Below, in pieces: positions 28,687 through 36,711 of a stretch of 64,000 bases of DNA. This stretch comes from Pseudomonas cremoricolorata (GTDB lineage Bacteria > Pseudomonadota > Gammaproteobacteria > Pseudomonadales > Pseudomonadaceae), in NCBI RefSeq assembly GCF_000759535.1, contig NZ_CP009455.1:1302001-1366000 (forward strand), written 5' to 3'. How positions within the stretch are numbered: the stretch's first letter is position 1; the number at the start of each line of letters is the position of its first letter. The position numbers and the translations under genes were made by a program. The notes beneath the pieces were generated by a model. It had not been told where the DNA came from. It did not search any database and was given only the letters and a program-made list of their open reading frames with translations.

Positions 28687-29649
28687 ATGCGTAAGTCGTT
28701 GATGCGAATGACATTACGTCAGTTGCAAGTCTTCAATGAGGTGTGCGACTTACGTTCGTACAGCCGCGCTGCAGAAGAAATGTCACTGACTCAACCTGCA
28801 GTCAGTCTGCAAATTCGCCAGCTGGAAGAGCTGGTGGGCCAGCCCTTGTTCGAATACGTGGGCAAGAAGTTGTACCTCACGGAAGCGGCAGAAGCGCTAC
28901 AGAAGGCCAGCCGGGACATCTTTGGTCGTCTGGAAAGTTTCGACATGCAGTTGTCGGACATGCAGGGATCGCTGCAAGGGCAACTCAAACTGGCCATCGA
29001 ATCCAGCGCCAAATATTTTGTGCCGCATGTGTTCGCAGCGTTCAAGGCGCGCCACCCGGAAGTGAACCTGACCCTCACCGTGGTCAATCGCGCCCAGGCC
29101 ATTCGGCGCCTGTCCGACAACCGCGACGACCTGATCATCATGTCGATGGTGCCGCAGGACATGGGCCTGGAGTTCCTTCCGTTCCTCAACAATCCCATTG
29201 TGGCCGTCGCGCCGCCCGACCATCCGCTGTGCAGCCACGCGCAGTTGCGCCTGCAGGACCTCGAAGCGCACACCCTGCTGGTTCGCGAACAGGGTTCGGG
29301 CACGCGCAAGGCCTGTGAGGAGTACTTCAAGGAAAAACGCGTGCACTTCACCGAGACCCTGGAGGTCGCCTCCGGGGAGGCGCAGCGCGAATGCGTGGTG
29401 GCAGGGCTCGGCATCGCTCTGCTGACTCGCCATGCGGTGAGCATGGAACTGGCGACCGGCATGCTCAGGGAGCTGCCGGTCGAAGAGCTGCCGCTCTACC
29501 GCAGCTGGTGCGTGGTGCAATCGAAGGCCAAGCGCCAGTCGCCGGTGTCGGTCGCCTTTCTTGGCTTCATTCGCAACGAGCGGGCGTTGATCAGCGAGAT
29601 TGTTGAGCGCTTCTCGGGGAAGATGCCGCCGCTATCTGCCATGGGCTGA
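28687..29649 (+). CDS. pycR: LysR-family regulator of pyruvate carboxylase
   Basis: A 320-residue regulator with N-terminal helix-turn-helix (LRQLQVFNEVCDLRSYSRAAEEMSLTQPAVSLQIRQLE, split here only for naming the region) and a CbbR/CysB-like effector domain (LKLAIESSAKYFVP, REQGSGTRKACEEYF). It is divergent from pycA, the arrangement seen for PycR in P. aeruginosa, a LysR protein linked to lipid metabolism, biofilm and virulence. The symbol rests on this synteny and family. The C-terminal 59 bp overlap a convergent small gene. Confidence 0.85.
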   Translation: MRKSLMRMTLRQLQVFNEVCDLRSYSRAAEEMSLTQPAVSLQIRQLEELVGQPLFEYVGKKLYLTEAAEALQKASRDIFGRLESFDMQLSDMQGSLQGQLKLAIESSAKYFVPHVFAAFKARHPEVNLTLTVVNRAQAIRRLSDNRDDLIIMSMVPQDMGLEFLPFLNNPIVAVAPPDHPLCSHAQLRLQDLEAHTLLVREQGSGTRKACEEYFKEKRVHFTETLEVASGEAQRECVVAGLGIALLTRHAVSMELATGMLRELPVEELPLYRSWCVVQSKAKRQSPVSVAFLGFIRNERALISEIVERFSGKMPPLSAMG

Positions 29650-29809
29650 TGTCGGGCGAGTCTGGGTAGTAGGCAATCTCGCGCAGCAGTTGGCGTTGAT
29701 CGCAGTAGCTTTCGATCGCGCGGCGGTATTCCATGCGGCGCTGATCCCTTTCCTGCTGCTTGCGCGCCTTGGCGTTGGGTTGGTAGGAACCTTCGTGATC
29801 ACGAACCAT
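29591..29809 (-). CDS. Small charged protein (PA3496/DUF3545-like)
   Basis: A 72-residue protein beginning MVRDHEGSYQPNAKARKQQE, followed by an Arg/Glu-rich helix with MEYRRAIESYCDQRQLLREI and a YYPDSPDISPWQ segment. The RKQQE..RRMEYRRAIE..RQL pattern resembles small Pseudomonas proteins of the PA3496 family, called putative envelope integrity proteins; that is recalled, not searched. ATG with GGGAGACAGG upstream. It converges on pycR and overlaps its last 59 bp. A perfect 11-bp hairpin abuts its ribosome binding site. Too short for many gene finders to call with certainty. Confidence 0.6.
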   Translation of the reverse strand: MVRDHEGSYQPNAKARKQQERDQRRMEYRRAIESYCDQRQLLREIAYYPDSPDISPWQIAAASSPRSAQQSR

Positions 29810-29818
29810 TGCCTGTCT

Positions 29819-29849
29819 CCCAGACTGGATGCGGTCACTCCAGTCTGGG
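29819..29849 (-). promoter_or_regulatory. Perfect 11-bp hairpin at the ribosome binding site of the 72-residue gene
   Basis: CCCAGACTGGA (29819-29829), 9-base loop, TCCAGTCTGGG (29839-29849). In minus-strand RNA the 3' arm ends in GGG that begins the Shine-Dalgarno run GGGAGACAGG, so folding would partly hide it. Confidence 0.55.
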
Positions 29850-29891
29850 GGGGCGGGTTTACGGTTTGATGCACGGCAAATGACAGGATGG

Positions 29892-29916
29892 TGAAATTCG
29901 CCGCATTGCGGCGAAT
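29892..29916 (-). terminator. Terminator of hexR
   Basis: ATTCGCCGC (29896-29904), loop ATT, GCGGCGAAT (29908-29916). On the minus strand it is followed by TTTCACC. A perfect 9-bp stem 20 bp past the hexR stop. Confidence 0.7.
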
Positions 29917-29936
29917 ATTCGACGAAGTTTGTCAGA

Positions 29937-30803
29937 TCAGTCGTCGGTCGCCTTGATCGACTTGGGCGACAGCCGCAGGCTGCGCAGGCTGCGCTTGACG
30001 CTCTTGAGGTGATTGACCAGGTTCGGCCCGCGGGCCATGGCCACGCCCATCGCCAACACGTCAATCACCACCAGGTGAGCGATACGCGAGGTCAACGGGG
30101 TGTAGATTTCCGTGTCTTCATGCACGTCGATGGCCAGGTTGACGGTCGACAGTTCGGCCAGTGGGGTCTGGCTTGGGCACAGGGTGATCAGGCTAGCGCC
30201 GCTTTCACGCACCAGGTTGGCGGTGATCAGCAAATCCTTGGAGCGCCCCGACTGCGAGATGCACACCGCGACGTCGCCGGGCTTGAGGGTGACCGCTGAC
30301 ATCGCCTGCATGTGCGGGTCGGAATAGGCCGCTGCGCTCAGCAGCAGACGAAAGAACTTGTGCTGGGCGTCGGCGGCAACCGCGCCTGAAGCACCGAAGC
30401 CGTAGAACTCCACCCGTTGCGCCTGGGCCATGGCGGTCACCGCTTGTTGCAGGGCCTGGGCATCGAGGTGTTCGCGCACCTCCATCAGCGTGTGCAAGGT
30501 AGTGTCGAAGATCTTCAGGCTGTAGTCGGCGACCGAGTCATCTTCGTGAATCGCGAACTGGCCGAAACTGGCACCAGCGGCCAGGCTCTGGGCCAGCTTG
30601 AGCTTGAGATCCTGGAATCCGGAACAGCCAATCGCCCGACAGAAGCGCACGATGGTCGGCTCGCTGATGCCGACGCTATGGGCCAGATCGGCCATGGAAC
30701 TGTGCATGACGGCAGCCGGGTCCAGCAGCACATGGTCGGCTACCTTGAGCTCCGATTTGCGCAGCAAGTGACGCGATTGGGTGATGTGTTGCAACAGATT
30801 CAC
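29937..30803 (-). CDS. hexR: RpiR-family transcriptional regulator HexR
   Basis: A 288-residue regulator of glucose catabolism. N-terminal RpiR helix-turn-helix (about 1-77; MADLAHSVGISEPTIVRFCRAIGCSGFQDLKLKLAQ) and a C-terminal SIS sugar-phosphate domain (about 120-260; FYGFGASGAVAADAQHKFFRL, CISQSGRSKDLL). HexR proteins repress zwf/edd-type genes until they bind KDPG. It is divergent from zwf, with a perfect HexR-type palindrome between. Pseudomonads can carry more than one RpiR paralogue of this type, so this copy may not be the main HexR. Confidence 0.85.
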   Translation of the reverse strand: MNLLQHITQSRHLLRKSELKVADHVLLDPAAVMHSSMADLAHSVGISEPTIVRFCRAIGCSGFQDLKLKLAQSLAAGASFGQFAIHEDDSVADYSLKIFDTTLHTLMEVREHLDAQALQQAVTAMAQAQRVEFYGFGASGAVAADAQHKFFRLLLSAAAYSDPHMQAMSAVTLKPGDVAVCISQSGRSKDLLITANLVRESGASLITLCPSQTPLAELSTVNLAIDVHEDTEIYTPLTSRIAHLVVIDVLAMGVAMARGPNLVNHLKSVKRSLRSLRLSPKSIKATDD

Positions 30804-30847
30804 GGGCGAGACTCGGTTATGATCGGCGGGCCAAAATGTAGCATTCT

Positions 30848-30862
30848 TGTAGTTATACTACA
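30848..30862. promoter_or_regulatory. HexR-type operator between hexR and zwf
   Basis: TGTAGT-TAT-ACTACA is a perfect 6+3+6 palindrome. It matches the HexR consensus of the TGTAATTAAATTACA type described in proteobacteria. It lies 45 bp before the hexR start and 45 bp before the zwf start, placed to govern both. Confidence 0.8.
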
Positions 30863-30906
30863 TGACCGACAAACCGCCCAGTTAAACCATGTGGAGAGCC
30901 GTTTCC

Positions 30907-32349
30907 TTGACGATCCCTTGCGACATTCTGGTCTTTGGCGGCACCGGCGACCTGGCCTTGCACAAGCTGCTTCCGGCGCTCTATCACCTGTATCGGGATG
31001 GCCGTCTGCACAATGCCGTGCGCATCATTGCCCTGGCCCGACGGACCTTGCCACGCAACGACTACCTCAAGCTCGCCGAGCGTCATTGTCGGGCACAGGT
31101 GACTCGCCAGGATTTCGAACAAGAGGTGTGGCAACGCTTCGCCGCACGCCTTGACTACTTCTCGATGGACGCTTCGCAGAGCGCTGATTTCATGCGTCTG
31201 GCGCGTTATCTGGGTGAGCCGTTCGGTTTGACCCGCGTCCACTACCTCGCCACTGCGCCTGACCTGTTCGTACCCATCGTCCGTCACTTGCGCCTGGCCG
31301 GGCTGGCCGACAGCGAAGCACGCATCGTGCTGGAAAAGCCGATTGGCCACTCACTGGCTTCGGCCACCGAAATCAACGCGGCCATCGGCGCGGTATTCCG
31401 CGAAACTCAGGTGTTTCGCATCGATCACTACCTGGGCAAGGAAACCGTGCAGAACCTCATGGCCCTGCGTTTCGCCAACGCACTTCTGGAGCCGGTCTGG
31501 CGTAACAACCAGATCGACCACGTGCAGATCAGCGTGTGCGAAACCCTCGGTGTAGAGAATCGCGGCCCCTACTACGACCGTGCCGGGGCCGCCCGCGACA
31601 TGCTGCAGAATCACCTGTTGCAGCTGCTGTGCCTGATTGCCATGGAGCCTCCTGCGCAGTTCGAGGCAGAGGCGATACGCGACGAGAAGGTCAAGGTCCT
31701 GCGCGCACTCAAGCCCATCACCGATCTGGATGTGCAGGACAAGACCGTGCGCGGGCAGTACGCCGCGGGGAGCATCGGCGGCCAGGAAGTGCCGGCCTAT
31801 TACTTCGAAAAAGGCGTGGACCACGACAGTGACAGCGAGACCTTCGTCGCCGTCCAGGCGCACGTCGATACCTGGCGCTGGGCCGGGGTACCGTTCTACC
31901 TGCGCACCGGCAAGCGCATGGCGCGGCGCTCGTCGCAGATCGTCATCCAGTTCAAACCGGTGCCCCATGCTCTGTTCAGCGGCGGCCAGGTCAACCAGCT
32001 GTCGATTCAGTTGCAGCCTGAAGAACGCGTCAGCCTGCGCATGATGACCAAGGCACCGGGTAAGGGCATGCGTCTCGAACCCGTGGAGCTCGACCTGAAC
32101 CTGGCCCAGGTATTCGGCCAGACTCGCCGCTGGGACGCCTACGAACGGCTTTTGCTCGATGTGCTGGAAGGTGACTCGACGTTGTTCATGCGCCGCGATG
32201 AAGTCGAGGCCGCCTGGGCCTGGATTGATCCGATCCTGCAAGGCTGGCAGACGCATTTTCAGGCGCCGCGGCCCTACCCGGCCGGCACTGATGGTCCGGA
32301 ACACAGCAACCAGTTGCTGGCCCGGGAAGGTCGGCAATGGCAGCCATGA
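30907..32349 (+). CDS. zwf: Glucose-6-phosphate 1-dehydrogenase
   Basis: A 480-residue enzyme that oxidises glucose 6-phosphate to 6-phosphogluconolactone, feeding the Entner-Doudoroff and pentose phosphate routes. NAD(P) loop GGTGDLALHKLLPALY, active-site RIDHYLGKETVQNLM with catalytic His and Lys, and the substrate region FYLRTGKRMARR. I use a TTG start with GGAGAG about 11 bases upstream; an ATG 18 bases earlier is in frame but has no ribosome binding site. Pseudomonads have several Zwf isoforms, so the paralogue letter is not assigned. Confidence 0.93.
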   Translation: MTIPCDILVFGGTGDLALHKLLPALYHLYRDGRLHNAVRIIALARRTLPRNDYLKLAERHCRAQVTRQDFEQEVWQRFAARLDYFSMDASQSADFMRLARYLGEPFGLTRVHYLATAPDLFVPIVRHLRLAGLADSEARIVLEKPIGHSLASATEINAAIGAVFRETQVFRIDHYLGKETVQNLMALRFANALLEPVWRNNQIDHVQISVCETLGVENRGPYYDRAGAARDMLQNHLLQLLCLIAMEPPAQFEAEAIRDEKVKVLRALKPITDLDVQDKTVRGQYAAGSIGGQEVPAYYFEKGVDHDSDSETFVAVQAHVDTWRWAGVPFYLRTGKRMARRSSQIVIQFKPVPHALFSGGQVNQLSIQLQPEERVSLRMMTKAPGKGMRLEPVELDLNLAQVFGQTRRWDAYERLLLDVLEGDSTLFMRRDEVEAAWAWIDPILQGWQTHFQAPRPYPAGTDGPEHSNQLLAREGRQWQP

Positions 32350-32436
32350 AACGCTTCACGATGCACCTTGGAAGCGGACTTGCGCAAAGTGCCTCAAGCC
32401 CTGATTCACAGGGTCAACTCACTTGAGGAACTACCC

Positions 32437-32745
32437 ATGAGCAATGACAAATGGTTCGCCGTACAAGACAACATGCCCGGCGCCGTGGCGCTGCGTGTCA
32501 GCGGCACGGTGACCGTACCAGGCTCCAACTACAGCGCAACGCTCACCCCGTATGAAGGCCCGGCCTTCCAGGACCTGATTCTTCGCCTGCAACTGAACGT
32601 GACCAGCGAAGGCTCCATCGGCCTGGCAGTGTTGACCGACAAAGAAGTCAAGTTCAGCATCCCAGGCGCCCCTAACTACCACAGCGTGGCCATCCTCATG
32701 GGTGACGCGGTGGTCGCAGTCATCCCGGTCACGCCGGTCCACTGA
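32437..32745 (+). CDS. Small hypothetical protein
   Basis: A 102-residue protein beginning MSNDKWFAVQDNMPGAVALR, rich in beta-forming residues, with no signal peptide and no Cys. It ends VVAVIPVTPVH. ATG with TTGAGGAA about eight bases upstream. It follows zwf by 87 bp on the same strand and could be co-transcribed. I do not recognise a family. Confidence 0.7.
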   Translation: MSNDKWFAVQDNMPGAVALRVSGTVTVPGSNYSATLTPYEGPAFQDLILRLQLNVTSEGSIGLAVLTDKEVKFSIPGAPNYHSVAILMGDAVVAVIPVTPVH

Positions 32746-32921
32746 CGGTATGGCGGGCCTGGTGCCGCAACGCACCGGGTCCCGCCGCTATCATTCGCTG
32801 CACGGTCACCCACGCCAGAAGTACTCGCGCCTGGGAAGCGCCGATAAACGGTTGGCATCTGTCCAAAGAATTGTCATACCGACGTTTGCCCCCTGCCACG
32901 GCCCGGCCCTAGAATGGCCGG

Positions 32922-35105
32922 ATGCACAATGACGACCTCTCCCTCCTGCTGAACTCCCTCAACGATGCTCAACGCCAGGCCGTAGCCGCCCAGGTGGGGC
33001 GTCAACTGGTGCTTGCCGGTGCCGGCTCGGGCAAGACCCGCGTGCTGGTGCATCGTATCGCCTGGCTGATCCAGGTCGAGCATGCCTCGCCGCACTCGAT
33101 CCTGTCGGTGACCTTCACCAACAAGGCCGCGGCCGAGATGCGTCAGCGTATCGAGCAGCTGCTGGGCATCAACCCGGCGGGCATGTGGGTCGGTACCTTC
33201 CACGGCCTGGCCCATCGCCTGTTGCGAGCGCACTGGCAGGAAGCACGCCTGGTGCAGAACTTCCAGATTCTCGACAGCGACGATCAGCAGCGATTGATCA
33301 AGCGGGTCATGCGCGAGCTGGGTCTGGATGAGCAGAAGTGGCCGGCGCGCCAGGCTCAGTGGTTCATCAACGGGCAAAAGGATGAGGGCCTGCGTCCACA
33401 GCACATCCAGGCCGGTGGCGACCTGTTCCTGACTACCATGCGCGAGGTCTACAGCGCCTACGAGCTGGCCTGCGAACGCGCTGGCGTCATCGATTTTTCC
33501 GAGCTGCTGCTGCGCGCGCTCGACCTGTGGCGCGACAACCCCAGCCTGCTCGAGCACTACCAGCGCCGCTTCCGTCACTTGCTGGTCGACGAATTCCAGG
33601 ACACCAACGCCGTGCAGTACGCCTGGCTGCGCATGCTGGCGGCCGGCGGTGACAGCCTCATGGCGGTGGGCGATGACGACCAGTCGATCTACGGCTGGCG
33701 CGGCGCGAAGATCGAAAACATCCACCAGTACACGGCCGACTTCCCCGATGCCGAGCTGATCCGCCTCGAGCAGAACTACCGCTCCACTGGCGGCATCCTC
33801 AAGGCGGCCAACGCGCTGATCGTCAACAACAGCGGGCGCCTGGGCAAAGAGCTGTGGACCGACATGGGTGAAGGCGAGCCGCTGACGCTCTACGCCGCCT
33901 ACAACGAACACGACGAAGCACGCTATGTGGTCGAGACCATCGAAAGCGTGATCAAGCAAGGCAGCGCGCGCAACGATATCGCCATTCTGTACCGCTCCAA
34001 CGCCCAGTCCCGGGTGCTCGAAGAGGCGTTGCTGCGCGAGCGCATTCCCTATCGAATCTACGGTGGGCAACGCTTCTTCGAGCGCGCCGAAATCAAGAAC
34101 GCCATGGCCTACCTGCGGCTGATCGAAGGGCGTGGCAACGATGCGGCGCTGGAGCGGGTGATCAACGTGCCGCCGCGGGGCATCGGCGAAAAGACCGTCG
34201 AGGCCATTCGCGCCCATGCCCGTCATAGCCAATTGTCGATGTGGGAAGCCCTGTGCCAGTTGCTCGCCGGCAAGGGCCTCAAGGGCCGTGCGGCGAGCGC
34301 GCTGGGCGCTTTCGTCGAGCTGATCGACAACCTCGCGACGAAGGTCGCCGAGATGCCATTGCACCTGATGACCCAGACCGTCATCGAGCAATCCGGGCTG
34401 ATTCCCTATCACCAGGAAGAAAAAGGTGAGAAAGGTCAGGCACGGGTGGAAAACCTTGAGGAACTGGTCAGCGCAGCGCGCAACTTCGAGCCCGGCGCCG
34501 AGGATGCCGAGTTGACCGAACTGGCGGCTTTCCTCGGCCACGCCTCCCTCGAAGCCGGGGATACCCAGGCCGAAGAGCACGAAGACAGCGTGCAATTGAT
34601 GACCCTGCATAGCGCCAAAGGCCTGGAATTCCCCCACGTCTTCCTGGTGGGCATGGAGGAAGGCCTGTTTCCGCACAAGATGAGCCTGGAAGAGCCGGGC
34701 CGCCTGGAAGAAGAACGTCGCCTGGCTTATGTCGGCATTACCCGTGCCATGCGCCAACTGGTGATGACCTACGCTGAAACTCGGCGCCTGTACGGCAGCG
34801 AAACCTACAACAAGGTGTCGCGTTTCGTTCGCGAGATCCCAGGTGGGCTGATCCAGGAGGTCCGCCTGTCCAACTCGGTGAGCCGGCCATTCGGTGCCTC
34901 GCAGCCGCAGAACAGCAAGCTGTTCGCCAATGAAAGCATTCCCCAGACTGCCTTCACCCTGGGTCAACGCGTGCAGCACTCGGTATTCGGCGAAGGCACC
35001 ATTCTCAACTTCGAGGGCTCCGGCGCGCAGGCACGGGTGCAGGTCAACTTCGCCGAGGGCAGCAAGTGGTTGATGCTCGGCTATGCCAAGCTCGAAGCGA
35101 TTTGA
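32922..35105 (+). CDS. uvrD: DNA helicase II (UvrD)
   Basis: A 727-residue SF1A helicase for nucleotide excision and mismatch repair. Helicase motif I is AGAGSGKTRVLVHRI, Ia is SVTFTNKAAAEM, II is LLVDEFQDTNAVQYAW, III is MAVGDDDQSIYGWRGAK, IV is LEQNYRSTGGIL, V/VI are LMTLHSAKGLEFPHVFLVGMEEGLFPH and RRLAYVGITRAMRQL. A Tudor-like C-terminus (LGQRVQHSVFGEGTILNFEG) is complete. Length as in E. coli (720). I see no canonical LexA box in the 176-bp upstream gap. It ends at a hairpin. Confidence 0.97.
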   Translation: MHNDDLSLLLNSLNDAQRQAVAAQVGRQLVLAGAGSGKTRVLVHRIAWLIQVEHASPHSILSVTFTNKAAAEMRQRIEQLLGINPAGMWVGTFHGLAHRLLRAHWQEARLVQNFQILDSDDQQRLIKRVMRELGLDEQKWPARQAQWFINGQKDEGLRPQHIQAGGDLFLTTMREVYSAYELACERAGVIDFSELLLRALDLWRDNPSLLEHYQRRFRHLLVDEFQDTNAVQYAWLRMLAAGGDSLMAVGDDDQSIYGWRGAKIENIHQYTADFPDAELIRLEQNYRSTGGILKAANALIVNNSGRLGKELWTDMGEGEPLTLYAAYNEHDEARYVVETIESVIKQGSARNDIAILYRSNAQSRVLEEALLRERIPYRIYGGQRFFERAEIKNAMAYLRLIEGRGNDAALERVINVPPRGIGEKTVEAIRAHARHSQLSMWEALCQLLAGKGLKGRAASALGAFVELIDNLATKVAEMPLHLMTQTVIEQSGLIPYHQEEKGEKGQARVENLEELVSAARNFEPGAEDAELTELAAFLGHASLEAGDTQAEEHEDSVQLMTLHSAKGLEFPHVFLVGMEEGLFPHKMSLEEPGRLEEERRLAYVGITRAMRQLVMTYAETRRLYGSETYNKVSRFVREIPGGLIQEVRLSNSVSRPFGASQPQNSKLFANESIPQTAFTLGQRVQHSVFGEGTILNFEGSGAQARVQVNFAEGSKWLMLGYAKLEAI

Positions 35106-35121
35106 TCTGACCGAACATTCA

Positions 35122-35151
35122 GACCCTTCCCACACTCGAATCGGAAGGGTC
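35122..35151 (+). terminator. Hairpin after uvrD
   Basis: GACCCTTCC (35122-35130), 12-base loop, GGAAGGGTC (35143-35151), followed by TTGTGG. The 9-bp stem is perfect but the U-tract is poor. Confidence 0.65.
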
Positions 35152-35256
35152 TTGTGGCCAGCAAGGCAAAAGCTCGAAACACTCTGGCGCTGGTCACGGC
35201 TCGTCTAACCTGTGCACCATGCGCGCGTGCAATCCACAAAATGGGAAATCCCTTCT

Positions 35257-36114
35257 ATGCAACGTTTTCTTAGCATCGCTCTGGCGCTTTGCGTCGGCCT
35301 GACGCTGAGCCTCGATGCCAACGCCAAGCGTTTCGGCGGCGGCAAGAGCTCGGGCTCCGCGCCCATCCACCAGACCCGCCAAGCCACGCCTGCCACTCCA
35401 GCCCCAGGCGCTGCTGCCACTGCCCCGGGCCGTGCGCCCGCTGCCGCAAGCGGTGCTTCGCGCTGGCTCGGCCCACTGGCTGGCCTCGCCGCCGGTGGCC
35501 TGCTCGCATCCATGTTCATGGGTGATGGCTTCGAAGGGATGCAGATCTTCGACTTCCTGCTGATCGGCCTCATCGCCTTCCTGGTCTTCCGCTTCATCGC
35601 CGCACGGCGTCGCAAGCAGGAAGCGCACATGGCGCCAGCCGGTCACGCTCCGTTCCAGCGTGAACAGCACGCCCAGCCAGCCCAGCAGCCGATGTTCGGC
35701 CGCGGCGCGGCCGCCGCCACCGCCGCACCGGTGATCAACGCCCCAGCCTGGTTCAACGAAGCCAGCTTCCTGGCCGCTGCCCGTTCGCACTTCCAGACCC
35801 TGCAGCAGCACTGGGACGCGAACGAAATGGACAAGATCGCCGAATTCGTGACCCCGCAGTTGCTCGAGTCGCTCAAGCGCGAACGTGCGGCCGAAGCCGA
35901 AGGCTACCAGTCCACCTACATCGATGACCTCGACGTGCAACTTGAAGGCGTCGACGATCGCGCCGATGTCACCATCGCCACCCTCACCTTCCGTGGCGTG
36001 GCCAAGACCTCGCGCTTCGATCAGGGCGAGGCGTTCAGCGAAAGCTGGCACATGCAGCGCGCACAAGGTGAAAACCAGCCTTGGCTGCTTGCCGGTATTC
36101 GCCAGAACGGCTGA
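35257..36114 (+). CDS. Tim44-like domain membrane protein
   Basis: A 285-residue protein. Signal-like segment (MQRFLSIALALCVGLTLSLDANA), a Gly/Ala/Pro-rich low-complexity stretch (about 25-80), a membrane segment near FDFLLIGLIAFLVFRFIAARRRK (about 105-125), then the Tim44-like domain (about 165-285; FNEASFLAAARSHFQTLQQHWDANEMDKIAEFVTP). The start was taken at MQRFLS, which gives a proper signal; an upstream opening has no support. Bacterial members are of unclear function. It stands alone with a terminator behind it. Confidence 0.85.
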   Translation: MQRFLSIALALCVGLTLSLDANAKRFGGGKSSGSAPIHQTRQATPATPAPGAAATAPGRAPAAASGASRWLGPLAGLAAGGLLASMFMGDGFEGMQIFDFLLIGLIAFLVFRFIAARRRKQEAHMAPAGHAPFQREQHAQPAQQPMFGRGAAAATAAPVINAPAWFNEASFLAAARSHFQTLQQHWDANEMDKIAEFVTPQLLESLKRERAAEAEGYQSTYIDDLDVQLEGVDDRADVTIATLTFRGVAKTSRFDQGEAFSESWHMQRAQGENQPWLLAGIRQNG

Positions 36115-36133
36115 TCCGAAGCGGCTCTAACGA

Positions 36134-36162
36134 AAACCCTCGGGCTGGCCCCGGGGGTTTTT
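36134..36162 (+). terminator. Terminator of the Tim44-like gene
   Basis: AAACCCTCGGG (36134-36144), loop CTGGC, CCCGGGGGTTT (36150-36160) with one wobble, continuing into a T5 run and GCTTTT. Confidence 0.9.
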
Positions 36163-36230
36163 GCTTTTAGTGGAGTGGGCTACTAGGGTATAAACCGCAA
36201 AATTGCCGATAAGGTCAGAGGAAGCGAACC

Positions 36231-36638
36231 GTGGAAGAAGTGATCGAACAGCTCCGTGAAGCCAACGAGCCGGTGCCCGTGCCGTTGGAGCTGCCTGACG
36301 AAGACATGTTGGTGGAGGTCGAAGAACAGCTGTTCATCAACATCCCGTTCGTGTTCAAGGAATTCCTGCTGACCGTCAGCGACGTGGTCTACGGCAGCCT
36401 TGAACCGGTCACCGTCACCGATCCGCAGTCACACACCTACCTGCCCGAAGTCGCGGCCAACGCCTGGGACGCCGGCGTGCCGCGTGAGCTGATTCCACTC
36501 TGCCAGGACGGCGACGATTACTACTGTGTCGAGGAAGACGGCACCGTGGTGCTGTGGAGTGGCGATGATGAGCTGGTCGGTGAAGACAGCTGGGAGTCGG
36601 TATGGCACTGGGCGCGGGATGTCTGGCTGGAAAGCTGA
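36231..36638 (+). CDS. SMI1/KNR4-family protein
   Basis: A 135-residue acidic protein. Typical SMI1/KNR4 features are LPDEDMLVEVEEQLFINIPFVFKEFL at the N-terminal helix, the GSLEPVTVTDP strand, IPLCQDGDDYYCVEEDGTVVLWSGDD and the C-terminal WESVWHWARDVWLES helix. The superfamily includes many immunity proteins of contact-dependent or polymorphic toxins. No toxin gene is adjacent, so a housekeeping or orphan role is possible. GTG start with AGAGGA eight bases upstream. Ends at a strong bidirectional terminator. Confidence 0.85.
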   Translation: MEEVIEQLREANEPVPVPLELPDEDMLVEVEEQLFINIPFVFKEFLLTVSDVVYGSLEPVTVTDPQSHTYLPEVAANAWDAGVPRELIPLCQDGDDYYCVEEDGTVVLWSGDDELVGEDSWESVWHWARDVWLES

Positions 36639-36664
36639 GCCTGGTCTTCTAACCCCGATCGATA

Positions 36665-36702
36665 AAGAACCCCGCCAAGTCAGGCTGCCTGGCGGGGTTC
36701 TT
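36665..36702. terminator. Bidirectional terminator
   Basis: AAGAACCCCGCCA (36665-36677) and TGGCGGGGTTCTT (36690-36702) form a 13-bp perfect stem, with T-rich ends on both strands. It serves the SMI1/KNR4 gene and the convergent CPA2 antiporter gene. Confidence 0.9.
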
Positions 36703-36711
36703 CGTTTCAGC

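Noticed and set aside
32874..35135. A 753-codon antisense frame over uvrD
   Set aside because: UvrD contains all helicase motifs; the antisense frame has no start signal or family match.
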